From assembly GCF_016801775.1 (NCBI RefSeq), contig NZ_CP069004.1:1426001-1490000 (forward strand): a stretch of DNA of 64,000 nt, given 5' to 3'. Both the position numbers and the translations under genes were made by a program. The notes beneath the pieces are model-generated. The model saw only the letters and a program-made list of their open reading frames with translations, was not told where the DNA came from and searched no databases. This stretch comes from Sulfitobacter mediterraneus. GTDB taxonomy: Bacteria; Pseudomonadota; Alphaproteobacteria; Rhodobacterales; Rhodobacteraceae. Positions 1 to 8,493 of the stretch are shown in pieces (position 1 is the stretch's first letter; each line of letters starts with the position of its first letter).

Positions 1-921
1 GGTGATCAGCGCACCTGCAGCGTTCTCGAGCCCCATGGCATCGGCCACATCATCGGTCACATCCTGAATGCGCACACCCAGCCAGCCCCGGCGGGTTTCG
101 CCAAATTCCTTGAGCTGGTCCACCACACGGGTCACCACGTTGGAGGCCATGGAAAAGCCGATCCCGATAGAGCCGCCATTGGGCGACAGGATCGCCGTGT
201 TCACGCCGATCACGTCACCGTCCATATTGAACAGCGGGCCGCCCGAATTGCCCCGGTTGATCGCCGCATCGGTCTGGATGTAATCGTCATAGGTGCCGGA
301 CAGGGCCCGGTTACGGGCAGACACGATACCCGCAGAAACAGAGAACCCCTGCCCCAGCGGATTGCCCATGGCGATCACCCAGTCGCCCACACGGGCGGCG
401 TCACTGTCACCGAACGATACAAACGGCAGCGGGGTTTCGGCCTCTACCTTGAGCAAGGCAATATCGGTGTTCGGATCCGTACCGATCACCTTGGCCTGCA
501 GTTCTTCGCCAGAGAAAAATTCGATGGTGATCTCATCCGCCCCGTCGATGACGTGATTGTTGGTGACGACATAGCCGTCCTCCGAAATCACAAAGCCCGA
601 CCCAAGTGCCGAGGACCGGCGTGGGCGGTTGCCATCACCGCGGTTGTTGCGGTCCTGGAAATCGCGGAAGAAATCCTCAAACGGCGATCCTTCGGGCACA
701 ATGCCCTGCGGGCCGGTGCGGCCCTCGATCACGGTTGAAGTGGTGATATTGACCACCGAGGGGCTGATCTTTTCGGCCAGCGGCGCGAGGCTTTCGGGTT
801 TGGCCAAGGCCATCGCCGCCTGCACCGTGAGAAAGATCAACGTCAAAAAGCTGAGGAAAAAGGCCTTGAACGCCAGCGTTTCCTGTATCGGGCTGGCTTG
901 CACTTTTGCCTGTGACTGCAT
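1..921 (-). CDS. degP: Do/DegP-family periplasmic serine endopeptidase (C-terminus outside window)
   Basis: Trypsin-fold protease of envelope quality control. The first 307 residues are visible and the gene runs off the window start. Residues about 18-40 form a hydrophobic signal or anchor segment. The catalytic triad is readable: His123 in NNHVIDGAD, Asp153 in DPNTDIALLKV, Ser226 in the GNSGGPL motif. The first PDZ domain begins near residue 285 (RRGWLGVRIQDV). The start is an ATG preceded by GGAGAAT. In related bacteria this gene is usually close to hflKC; here a GST-cupin-LysR unit and a terminator separate it from hflC, so it probably has its own promoter in 922-1267. DegP and DegQ cannot be distinguished without the C-terminal part. 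Confidence 0.93.
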   Translation of the reverse strand, partial: MQSQAKVQASPIQETLAFKAFFLSFLTLIFLTVQAAMALAKPESLAPLAEKISPSVVNITTSTVIEGRTGPQGIVPEGSPFEDFFRDFQDRNNRGDGNRPRRSSALGSGFVISEDGYVVTNNHVIDGADEITIEFFSGEELQAKVIGTDPNTDIALLKVEAETPLPFVSFGDSDAARVGDWVIAMGNPLGQGFSVSAGIVSARNRALSGTYDDYIQTDAAINRGNSGGPLFNMDGDVIGVNTAILSPNGGSIGIGFSMASNVVTRVVDQLKEFGETRRGWLGVRIQDVTDDVADAMGLENAAGALIT

Positions 922-1267
922 GGTATTCTCCTGCTGTGTCCTGCTGGGCGCGGGCACGCCCCGGTCATTCCGTGAAGAGCAGACTGCATCCTGCAAGGCC
1001 GCTCCGCAATATGAAAGATGTGGCTGATCACGTGCTTTTCAACTGCCGCAAGGGCAGTCGTGAGGTGAGATATGCGCAAAATTTTGCCGAAAAGGGCGGT
1101 TGGGAGGGATGAGGCGCGGTCTGGCGCGTCTGTGGTGGCCAGAAGCGTATTGAGCCACTGTTCCAACGGTACGGGCCGGTCTGCCGGTTTGGGGTGTCTG
1201 TTTTGAACCCAAACTGTCCGATGCTGCGCGGAGCATAAATTTCCGGTTTTTATTTCCTACGCCATGG
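922..1267. other. Intergenic region, no supported gene
   Basis: 346 bp between the protease gene and the GST gene, both on the minus strand. Short open frames exist on both strands, but none has a convincing ribosome site or recognisable protein. It probably holds the protease promoter and the 3' end of the GST-cupin transcript. I see no clear hairpin terminator. Confidence 0.5.
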
Positions 1268-2068
1268 TCAGGCGACAAGGCCAAGGTCTTTGTCGGTGGC
1301 TGTAGCCAAATATTTCTCTTTGGGGGGCATGGGTCTTAATGGCCAAGGCGGCTCGAAGGCGAAACTTGAAACGCTGCGCCCTTCTGGCAAGGCACCATTT
1401 CCTGCCCCAAGCGCGTAGTCGTAGTACAGCTTGACGATCTCTTCTTCGGTCACTTGCTTTGTCGCCGGATGAGCCATGCACGCGTCATGCCATGCGCGAA
1501 CACGGTCATAGTCTTTGCCTTCGGGAAGTTTGAAGCCTTCGTAGTAATCGAGGAACCAAAATCGCTTGAACATTGGTGTGAAGACGGCCTCAGCCAGACC
1601 GAATTCCTCAAATAGATAAGGGCCGGTCGGATTGTAATGACCCAGAAAATCGTCAATTTCCCGGTACAGCGCCAAGAGCTTGTCTAGATGCGCGTCCCGC
1701 TGTGCCAGATCCTGGTTCATGACAAAAAGATAGCCAGCCATCGTAAAGGGCCCTTCGCAGGCAATAAGCATTGACTCAATGGCATGTTCGACCGGGTCGC
1801 TACGGCGCAACGGTGCCCCCGGCAAGACTTCGTCAAGGTAGCGCAGGATGACGAGGCTTTCTTTGAGTATGCGCCCATCACTGGTTTCCAGCACTGGCAA
1901 AGCAGTGGTGCCTCGGGTTTTGGCCAGCAAATCCGGGTCGCGCGGTTTGGTGATATCCACGACCCTGAATTCGACCGCGCCTGACAGACCCCGAAGAGCC
2001 AGCAAAATCTCCAGTCGTTGCGAAAAAGGGCAGACGGGGATGTGATAAACGATATGTTTGTCAGTCAT
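1268..2068 (-). CDS. Glutathione S-transferase family protein
   Basis: 266 residues. The N-terminal thioredoxin-like domain opens with a CPFSQR active-site-type motif (residues 13-18), and LPVLETSDGRILKES matches the glutathione-binding cis-Pro/ES segment. The C-terminal half is an all-helical GST domain with an extension of about 40 residues rich in Pro and Lys. I chose the ATG at 2068 (MTDKHIVYH) because the longer frame runs into the upstream cupin gene and this start aligns with GST N-termini. It lies 4 bp behind the cupin gene and is almost certainly co-transcribed with it. Likely role: glutathione-dependent conversion of a substrate shared with the cupin protein. The substrate is unknown. 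Confidence 0.85.
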   Translation of the reverse strand: MTDKHIVYHIPVCPFSQRLEILLALRGLSGAVEFRVVDITKPRDPDLLAKTRGTTALPVLETSDGRILKESLVILRYLDEVLPGAPLRRSDPVEHAIESMLIACEGPFTMAGYLFVMNQDLAQRDAHLDKLLALYREIDDFLGHYNPTGPYLFEEFGLAEAVFTPMFKRFWFLDYYEGFKLPEGKDYDRVRAWHDACMAHPATKQVTEEEIVKLYYDYALGAGNGALPEGRSVSSFAFEPPWPLRPMPPKEKYLATATDKDLGLVA

Positions 2069-2072
2069 GTGA

Positions 2073-2516
2073 TCAATCCAGCGGGGGGCCGGTAAAGGCC
2101 ATATTGTGCCGCTTGGCACTCTCTTCGATGACAGGCATGTCCTCGAGGATGCGACACTGACCAGCGGCCATGTCTGCAAAGAAACCTTCGAAACCGCCGG
2201 GTGTCAGGATAATCAGGTGTCGGCATGGTCCGTCATCAGTTACTTTGAACGTATGTTCCTTGCCGCGCGGGATGAACACGCTTTCGCCAGCACCTGCTGT
2301 AAACTCCCGGCCTTCCAGCCAGAACTTGCAAGTCCCAGTGAGTATGACAAAGGTTTCGTCCTCGTTTTGATGTACATGGCGCGGTGGACCGCTGCCCGCA
2401 GGGGACCAACTATCCACAATGGACATTGCACCGCCTGTCTGTTCAGGACCCAGAATGGTCTTATACTGGACACCTAGCCATTCAATGGCTCCGTCGATTT
2501 GGGCCAGGTCTTTCAT
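2073..2516 (-). CDS. Single-domain cupin protein
   Basis: 147 residues with one cupin beta-barrel. Motif 1 is visible as PPRHVHQNEDETFVILTG (about residues 43-60, His/His/Glu metal ligands) and motif 2 as PRGKEHTFKV (residues about 84-93). A strong ribosome site (AGGGAGGA) lies 4 nt before the ATG. It is the first gene of a two-gene minus-strand unit with the GST and is divergent from the LysR gene, which suggests LysR-controlled expression. Such small cupins can be metal-dependent dioxygenases, isomerases or sensors. The sequence does not decide between these. Confidence 0.82.
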   Translation of the reverse strand: MKDLAQIDGAIEWLGVQYKTILGPEQTGGAMSIVDSWSPAGSGPPRHVHQNEDETFVILTGTCKFWLEGREFTAGAGESVFIPRGKEHTFKVTDDGPCRHLIILTPGGFEGFFADMAAGQCRILEDMPVIEESAKRHNMAFTGPPLD

Positions 2517-2542
2517 CGTTTCCTCCCTTTGATATTGGATGA

Positions 2543-2560
2543 AACGAAAGCGCTTTCGTT
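2543..2560. promoter_or_regulatory. Perfect 18-bp palindrome in cupin/LysR divergent promoter
   Basis: AACGAAAGCGCTTTCGTT is a perfect inverted repeat centred on CG, 26 nt upstream of the cupin start. A perfect 18-mer palindrome in a 111-bp divergent intergenic region is strong evidence for a repressor or activator binding site. The CG-centred form resembles LacI-family operators more than a typical LysR T-N11-A box, so the binding protein may not be the adjacent LysR. Confidence 0.65.
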
Positions 2561-2576
2561 GACAGAATATTACAAT

Positions 2577-2597
2577 TTTGCCAACCTATCAGGCAAA
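2577..2597. promoter_or_regulatory. Inverted repeat TTTGCC-N9-GGCAAA, candidate LysR site
   Basis: Perfect 6-bp arms separated by 9 bp, located 31-51 nt upstream of the LysR start codon. Interrupted dyads of this kind next to a divergently transcribed lysR gene commonly serve as the autoregulatory recognition site. The assignment is by position and symmetry only. Confidence 0.5.
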
Positions 2598-2627
2598 TCG
2601 TATTATCTGATACAGGATATCGACCAA

Positions 2628-3560
2628 GTGAATTTCGCCACTTTGGATCTTAACCTCTTACGTGTCTTAGACGCAGTTTTCCACGAAGGCTCAACCGTCA
2701 AGGCGGCGAACAGCTTGGCCATGTCACAATCGGCTGTGTCTGGAGCCCTGTCGCGTCTACGCCATGCCTTGGGCGATCCCCTTTTTGTCCGGCAGGGAAA
2801 TCGATTGGTTGCGACGGATTACGCAGCGGGGATCGAAACCGGTTTACGCGAAGAACTCGAACGTCTGGAAACATTACTTGCGCCGCCGGCGACCTTTGAT
2901 CCACAAACCGCAGAAGGCACGTTCCGTATCGCCGCGAGCGATTTTTTCGCGGAACTCCTCATGCCGCCCTTGGCCGATCTCCTGCAAAAATCAGCGCCTA
3001 GTCTTCGCGCACAACTCGTTGACCTGGTTCCGAATGATTATGTGGCTAGCCTAGAACAACGTAAGGCCGACATTGCACTGATCCCCGACTTGGAATTGCC
3101 GGACTGGGTCAATCGAGAACCGCTCTTCCATTCCCCGTTCCACGTAATCGCCCGCAAAAGCAATCCAGGTATTGAGGGACTTACGGACGGGACGCAGATG
3201 CCAATGGAAACCTTTTGCGCGCTTCACCACGTTCTGTTTTCTCCTGAAGGAAATCTCGCTGCGATGGGTGATGCAGCGCTGGCACGCGTTGGTAAACGTA
3301 GACAGGTCGCTGTGACTGTTCCTGTGTTTAGCGGTGTATGCCGCGCGGTGAGCGAAAGCGATCTCATCGCGCTTGTGCCTGCACAACTTGCTAAGAAGGT
3401 GGCCAAGGCATTTGGGCTGCATGTGTTCAAACCTCCAATGAAGATTGAACCTGCGTTGATCATCGGCGTTTGGCACAAGCGTTCCGAAAACGCGCCGATG
3501 GCATCCTGGATGCGGAGCCAAGTCTTCAAATTAATGAAGGGTTTAGATTCAGGCAGTTAG
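2628..3560 (+). CDS. LysR-family transcriptional regulator
   Basis: 310 residues from a GTG start (VNFATLDLNLLRVLD). The winged helix-turn-helix is at residues about 5-62, with STVKAANSLAMSQSAVSGALSRLR as the recognition helix region. The remainder is the two-lobed effector-binding domain. A longer frame starting at 2499 overlaps the divergent cupin gene and its promoter, so I rejected it; the GTG start gives a normal LysR N-terminus. The ribosome site is weak. It is divergent from the cupin-GST pair, the usual arrangement for a LysR protein controlling its neighbours. No terminator was recognised downstream. Confidence 0.88.
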   Translation: MNFATLDLNLLRVLDAVFHEGSTVKAANSLAMSQSAVSGALSRLRHALGDPLFVRQGNRLVATDYAAGIETGLREELERLETLLAPPATFDPQTAEGTFRIAASDFFAELLMPPLADLLQKSAPSLRAQLVDLVPNDYVASLEQRKADIALIPDLELPDWVNREPLFHSPFHVIARKSNPGIEGLTDGTQMPMETFCALHHVLFSPEGNLAAMGDAALARVGKRRQVAVTVPVFSGVCRAVSESDLIALVPAQLAKKVAKAFGLHVFKPPMKIEPALIIGVWHKRSENAPMASWMRSQVFKLMKGLDSGS

Positions 3561-3771
3561 TTAAAAATTTTCTATCCGGCGCCGTTCGGAAAGATACAAA
3601 TTGATGTTTCAAAGAACAGAATAGAAGTAAATTTGATCGTTCAATCCAGACATTCGCGCAAGCGCAGCGAATTCACCCTCTGTCCGCATGGCCGACATTT
3701 GACACCTGATCCCCCTTTTCGGTCAACCAGAACTGCCAGACCGTTGAGCGTGATCAGCCCCCAACCCCCAA

Positions 3772-3803
3772 CAAAAAAGAGGCCAGTGCATGCACCGGCC
3801 CCT
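3772..3803 (-). terminator. Rho-independent terminator of the hflC operon
   Basis: Read on the minus strand, a GC-rich stem (GGCCGGTGC / GCACTGGCC) is followed by TCTTTTTTG. It lies 42 nt beyond the hflC stop codon and ends the rpiA-gor-hflK-hflC transcript before it reaches the LysR/cupin/GST genes, which argues that those genes are a separate unit. Confidence 0.8.
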
Positions 3804-3844
3804 TCCAAATTCTTTGCCAACCCGCAGGTCAGCGGAACAAACCC

Positions 3845-4744
3845 TTAGTTGCGTTCGCCTTCTTCGGAGCGGCTGCCCTGATCGGAGCGCAGGTAGTTGA
3901 AGAACTCGCTGTCCGGGGAGAGAACCATGGTCGAATTCTCCCCTTTCAAGGACTCTTCGTAGGCCGTCAGAGACCGGTAAAATTCAAAGAACTCCTGATC
4001 TTTTCCATAAGCCTCGGCAAAGATGCGGTTCCGCTCGGCGTCTGCCTCACCTTCGATGATACGCGCATCACGGCGGGCCTCTGACAGGATCTCTTCGTAG
4101 GTCCGGTCTGCAAGGGCGATCACACGTTGTGCCGCCTCTTGGCCGCGGGCACGTTCGTCGGTCGCTTCACGGTCACGCTCCGCGATCATCCGCTGCAGGG
4201 TGGCGTCGAAGTTCTGCTCCGGCAGGTTGGTTTGGCGCAGGCGCACATCCACAACCTTGAGGCCCAGCGCATTGGCCCGTGCGTCCGCCCGTTCCCGGAT
4301 CTGGTCCATCAGCGCCGAACGCTCCGGCGACAGGATGGTGTTTGAGGTCACACCTTGCGAACCCAGCACCGCGCGGATCTGTGATTCCAGAATACCGCTC
4401 AGATCGCTGCTGGCCTGACGTTCACCGCCAGCACCAATCGCCTGACGGTACTGTACGATGTCGTCGATCCGGTAGAGCACAAAGGCGTCGATTTCGAGGC
4501 GGCGGTCATCGGCCGGCGTCACTTCGATCACCTCGGTCTCAAGCGACAGGATACGGTCTTCAAAGCGGACGACCTCATCCAACATCGGTACTTTAAAGCC
4601 GATGCCCGGCTCGATCCGCACCTGTTTGATCTGGCCGAAACGCAGCACCAGTACCTTTTCGCGTTCGTCCACAACAAAAATCGACGACAACACCGCCACG
4701 GCGGCAATCACCACAATCGGGATCAGAAAACCTGTTTTCCGCAT
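3845..4744 (-). CDS. hflC: HflC, SPFH-domain subunit of the FtsH-associated HflKC complex
   Basis: 299 residues. The N-terminal membrane segment (about 6-25) is followed by VDEREKVLVLRFGQIKQV, the start of the SPFH/prohibitin domain, and a charged coiled-coil region (about 190-260) with many Glu-Ala-Arg repeats. HflC forms a large hetero-oligomer with HflK in the inner membrane and modulates the AAA protease FtsH. It overlaps the hflK stop by 1 bp (TGATG arrangement), so the two subunits are translationally coupled. It is the last gene before the terminator at 3772-3803. Confidence 0.96.
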   Translation of the reverse strand: MRKTGFLIPIVVIAAVAVLSSIFVVDEREKVLVLRFGQIKQVRIEPGIGFKVPMLDEVVRFEDRILSLETEVIEVTPADDRRLEIDAFVLYRIDDIVQYRQAIGAGGERQASSDLSGILESQIRAVLGSQGVTSNTILSPERSALMDQIRERADARANALGLKVVDVRLRQTNLPEQNFDATLQRMIAERDREATDERARGQEAAQRVIALADRTYEEILSEARRDARIIEGEADAERNRIFAEAYGKDQEFFEFYRSLTAYEESLKGENSTMVLSPDSEFFNYLRSDQGSRSEEGERN

Positions 4745-5967
4745 CAGTTTGATCCCCCGTTGCGACGCAATTCATTCAGCGGCAGATAAGGCACAACGCC
4801 CTGCCCGCCAGCACCGCCGGTGTTGTTTTCAAGAATGATCTTGTCCACGTCGCCCAGTACCTTTTGCATGGTTTCAATATAAAGACGTTTGCGCGTCACC
4901 TCGGGTGCCGCCTGATATTCGGTCAGAACCGCCTCAAAGCGGCTTGCCTCACCCACAGCATCGTTGACCACACGGGCGCGATAGCCTTCGGCCGCTTCGA
5001 GCAGTTGGGCGCTTTCACCGCGCGCCTCAGCCGTGCGGCGGTTGGCATAGGCATCCGCCTGACGCTCAACCCGGTCGCGTTCCTGTTCAGCGGCCTGAAC
5101 GTCGCGGAAGGCATCCACAACAGATTCGGCGCTGATTGTGCCATCCGGATTGGTCACCCGAACTGTCTGGCTTGGCGGGTCAACCTTGTTCACGTTGACA
5201 CGCAGCACGTTGATACCAGTCTGGCGGTTATCAAGCGTGATCTGGATCAGCTCCTTCACGCGGTCGGCAACAGCGCCACGATCCCGGTTCAGAATTGGTG
5301 CCAGTTCAGATTGCGCAATCACTTCGCGCATCGCAGATTCAGAGATCGCCCGCACAGAGGCATCCGGATCGCGCAGCGAGAATTTGAAATCCTTGGCGTT
5401 CTTGATGTTCCAGACCACCTGGAAATCAATGTCCACGATGTTTTCATCCGTGGTCAGCATCAAACCGTCGTTGTCACTGGCCCCGCGCCCCACGCCGATC
5501 TCTTCGGTGCGGTTGGTGGTGACGTCAAAGACCTCAGCCGTGACAACCGGCCATGGGGCAAAGTTCAAACCCTCGGTGCCGATCTCGGAGAATTCGCCAA
5601 GGAACAGCTCGATTGACTGCTGTTCAGGGCGCACGGTGTAGAAGCTTGCAAACCCCCAAAGTGCCACAGCGGCCAGAATGCCGATGCCGACTGTGCCGCG
5701 CGTCAGGGCCGGACCATTGCCGCCTCCGCCGCCGCTGCCATTGCCGCCGCGCTCACGGCCACCGCCGCCGCCCATCAGAACACGCAGCTGCTCCTGGCCT
5801 TTTCTCACCAGATCGTCGATCTCCGGGATTTGCGGTTTTTCACCTTCAGGGCGGCGTCCGCCCCCTTGGTTGCCACGGTTAGGAGGCGTGCCGCGATCAC
5901 CGCCGCCGTTGTTGCCTCCGCCGCTGTTTCCGCCCCCGCCCCAGGGACCGCCTGAATTGCCAGCCAT
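4744..5967 (-). CDS. hflK: HflK, SPFH-domain subunit of the HflKC complex
   Basis: 407 residues. A cytoplasmic Gly/Asn/Arg-rich N-terminus of about 85 residues (GGGGNSGGGNNGGG-type repeats) precedes one membrane segment (about 92-112), the SPFH domain (YTVRPEQQSIELFLGEF onward) and a coiled coil with QAAEQERDRVERQADAYANRR. Glycine-rich tails are normal for HflK. The partner HflC follows immediately. 69 bp separate it from gor upstream on the same strand. Confidence 0.96.
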   Translation of the reverse strand: MAGNSGGPWGGGGNSGGGNNGGGDRGTPPNRGNQGGGRRPEGEKPQIPEIDDLVRKGQEQLRVLMGGGGGRERGGNGSGGGGGNGPALTRGTVGIGILAAVALWGFASFYTVRPEQQSIELFLGEFSEIGTEGLNFAPWPVVTAEVFDVTTNRTEEIGVGRGASDNDGLMLTTDENIVDIDFQVVWNIKNAKDFKFSLRDPDASVRAISESAMREVIAQSELAPILNRDRGAVADRVKELIQITLDNRQTGINVLRVNVNKVDPPSQTVRVTNPDGTISAESVVDAFRDVQAAEQERDRVERQADAYANRRTAEARGESAQLLEAAEGYRARVVNDAVGEASRFEAVLTEYQAAPEVTRKRLYIETMQKVLGDVDKIILENNTGGAGGQGVVPYLPLNELRRNGGSN

Positions 5968-6036
5968 GTATTCTTTTCCCCTTATGTGCCGCTCAGTGCG
6001 GCCGATGTCTCAAACTTGTGTGCAGATGGCCGAAAA

Positions 6037-7515
6037 TCAAGCCGTCCGCGTCGGATTGCGCATGGTGACCAACTCTTCGGACATGGTTGGGTGCACCGCG
6101 CAGGTTGCATCGAATTGTTCTTTGGTCAACCGCGCCTTTACCGCGATCCCTGCCAATTGGATCATCTCGCCCGCATTGGGGGCGACAATATGACAGCCAA
6201 GGACCGTGCGGTTTTTCTTGGATACGACCAGTTTCATCAGCACCCTATCAGATTTTTCGGCAAAGGCCGACTGCATCGGCCGGAAGGATGTGCTGTAAAC
6301 CTCGATCTCCTCTTGTTCACGCGCGTCTTCCTCGCTCAGACCAACGGTGCCCATCTCCGGCTGCGTGAAAATGGCACTGGCAATCAGATCGTGATCCACC
6401 GGCGTTGGATTGGCGCCAAACACGGTTTGGACAAAAGCCATCCCCTCCCGGATCGCGACCGGGGTCAGGTTCACCCGGTCCGTGACATCGCCGATGGCAT
6501 AGACGGATGGCACTGCCGTTTGGCTGTATTCATCCACCTCGATCTGCCCCTTGCGGCCCAGCTTCACGCCCAGCTCTTCCAGGCCCATATCGGCACTTGC
6601 CGGGTCACGGCCCGTGGCAAACAGCACCATGTCGAATACTTTTTCGCCGCCCGTGGTCGACTTGACCCAGATCGGCCCCTTTTGCCCGGCGGATGCGCCG
6701 CTGCTTTGGGCGTGCATCTCTTGGGCTTGCTGCACAGAGGCGCCCATCGCCGCATCTGACTGGGTCGGCATCGCGCCATCCTTGTGATCGGCCAGCAGGG
6801 ACATTTCCAGAATGTTGGTGCCTACGTGCAGATCAACGCCGTTTTCGCGCATGGATTCCGCAACCAAGCCGCGGGCCTCTTCATCAAAGCCGCGCAGAAT
6901 CTGCGCACCGCGATAATATTGCGTAACCTCAACCCCCAAGCCATTGAGAATACAAGCAAACTCGCTCGCGATATAGCCACCGCCAATGATCAGAATGGAC
7001 TTTGGCAGTTTTTCCAAATGGAAGATGTCATCCGACACGATCCCCAATTCGGCATTGGGAATGTCAGGCCGGATGGGCCGCCCGCCCGTCGCCACAAGGA
7101 TGTGTTTCGCCGTCTTGGTGGTGCCATCGGCCAGCTCAACCGTATGGGCATCCTTCAGCTTGGCCCGCTGATCATAGGTGTCCACACCGGATCCGGCCAA
7201 AAGATTGCGATACACCCCCTCAAGGCGGTCCAATTCCGTATTCAGGCGGGTTTTAAAGCCATGCCAGTCAAATGGCCCTTCGGTCAGATCCCAGCCATAG
7301 CATTTGGCCTCTTCCACCACATTGGCATAGCCAGAAGCAAAAACCATCAGCTTTTTCGGCACACAGCCCCGGATCACGCAGGTGCCGCCATAGCGGTCAT
7401 CTTCGGCCAGCGCCACCTTGGCCCCATATTCGCCAGCCGCCACACGGGCCGCACGCACCCCGCCAGAGCCGCCGCCGATTACAAAAAGGTCATAGTCAAA
7501 GTCTGTGTTGGCCAT
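6037..7515 (-). CDS. gor: Glutathione-disulfide reductase
   Basis: 492 residues. FAD-binding GGGSGG near residue 14-19, redox-active disulfide GGTCVIRGC (Cys46/Cys51), NAD(P)H-binding GGGYIASEFA near 178-187, and the C-terminal dimer interface with HPTMSEE near the end (catalytic His/Glu). It reduces GSSG with NADPH. I prefer the ATG at 7515 over 7524 because GGAA lies 9 nt upstream of the former and almost abuts the latter. Unusually, residues about 241-282 are a Met/Gln/Ala/Ser-rich insertion inside the NADPH domain, making the protein roughly 40 residues longer than typical. It lies 12 bp downstream of rpiA in the same operon. Confidence 0.95.
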   Translation of the reverse strand: MANTDFDYDLFVIGGGSGGVRAARVAAGEYGAKVALAEDDRYGGTCVIRGCVPKKLMVFASGYANVVEEAKCYGWDLTEGPFDWHGFKTRLNTELDRLEGVYRNLLAGSGVDTYDQRAKLKDAHTVELADGTTKTAKHILVATGGRPIRPDIPNAELGIVSDDIFHLEKLPKSILIIGGGYIASEFACILNGLGVEVTQYYRGAQILRGFDEEARGLVAESMRENGVDLHVGTNILEMSLLADHKDGAMPTQSDAAMGASVQQAQEMHAQSSGASAGQKGPIWVKSTTGGEKVFDMVLFATGRDPASADMGLEELGVKLGRKGQIEVDEYSQTAVPSVYAIGDVTDRVNLTPVAIREGMAFVQTVFGANPTPVDHDLIASAIFTQPEMGTVGLSEEDAREQEEIEVYSTSFRPMQSAFAEKSDRVLMKLVVSKKNRTVLGCHIVAPNAGEMIQLAGIAVKARLTKEQFDATCAVHPTMSEELVTMRNPTRTA

Positions 7516-7527
7516 GGGGCGCATTTC

Positions 7528-8316
7528 CTATTCCGTAAGGTCCGAAAACAAATTGTCAGATTCAACAAAATCAAGCCGTTCTGTTGCAACCGTGCCTTCA
7601 TTTATGTCGCGCACCTCGACCTTGCCATCCCCGTAACCGATCACAACTGTGTCACAGATGTCGATAAACAAGCCGTTTTCCACAACCCCTGGCATCTGGT
7701 TCAGTACCAGCGCCAGTTGCCGGGCATTGCCGATCCGGTTGAGATGCAGATCAAGGATGTGATTTCCCTCATCCGTGACAAAGGGCGTCTGACCGTTCAT
7801 CCGCAGGGTTGAGCTGCGCCCTAGAACATCCATGCTGATCAGCGTTTCTTCGATCAGCGCCTGTGTGGATTGCCAGCCAAACGGGATCACTTCCACCGGC
7901 AGGGGAAACGCGCCAAGGGTCTCGACCTCTTTGCCGACATCGGCAATCACCACCATCTGGTCACTGGCCGTTGCCACGATCTTCTCCAAAAGCAACGCGC
8001 CGCCGCCCCCCTTGATCAGGTTCAGATCACCGTCAAATTCATCAGCCCCGTCAATGGTCAGATCCAGCCATTTGGCCTCGTCCAGCGTGATCACCTCAAT
8101 CCCCACATCCCGCGCCAGCTGCGCGGTGCGGCTGGAGGTCGGCACGCCCTTGATCTTGAGCCCGTCATCGCGCACCAGCTCCCCCAGACAACGCACCAGC
8201 CATGCGGCGGTTGATCCGGTGCCAAGCCCAACACGCATCCCGTCTTCGACATATTGCGCGGCCCGTTTTGCCGAAACAAATTTGGCCTTGTCGATGGGTG
8301 AGAGTTCTCCGGACAT
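7528..8316 (-). CDS. rpiA: Ribose-5-phosphate isomerase A
   Basis: 262 residues. It interconverts ribose 5-phosphate and ribulose 5-phosphate. Signature motifs: LGTGSTAAWLV (residues about 30-40), DGADEFDGDLNLIKGGGGALLLEK (about 85-108), and a C-terminal DICDTVVIG segment. The ATG at 8316 (MSGELSPIDKAKF) is chosen because upstream extension enters poorly conserved intergenic sequence. It is the first gene of the minus-strand rpiA-gor-hflK-hflC operon. The 177-bp gap to the divergent GST gene should hold promoters for both directions. Confidence 0.95.
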   Translation of the reverse strand: MSGELSPIDKAKFVSAKRAAQYVEDGMRVGLGTGSTAAWLVRCLGELVRDDGLKIKGVPTSSRTAQLARDVGIEVITLDEAKWLDLTIDGADEFDGDLNLIKGGGGALLLEKIVATASDQMVVIADVGKEVETLGAFPLPVEVIPFGWQSTQALIEETLISMDVLGRSSTLRMNGQTPFVTDEGNHILDLHLNRIGNARQLALVLNQMPGVVENGLFIDICDTVVIGYGDGKVEVRDINEGTVATERLDFVESDNLFSDLTE

Positions 8317-8493
8317 GAGGCAGCTCCGATAAATGACGTCTGGCGCGGTTATAGGCACATTGCCGCGCGGGTGCGAGAGGCAGGAAGGTCTTTTTTGCAG
8401 CGCCGATCCTCCTGCGGCCCTGCAAGACCCATTCAAGAGGCAAGTGGTCGTTTTCAAACCTGACGGCGGACGGCGGCAGGGTTACACGGGCCC

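Noticed and set aside
843..1284. Short frames upstream of the Do protease
   Set aside because: They overlap the protease 5' end or lack start signals; no recognisable protein.
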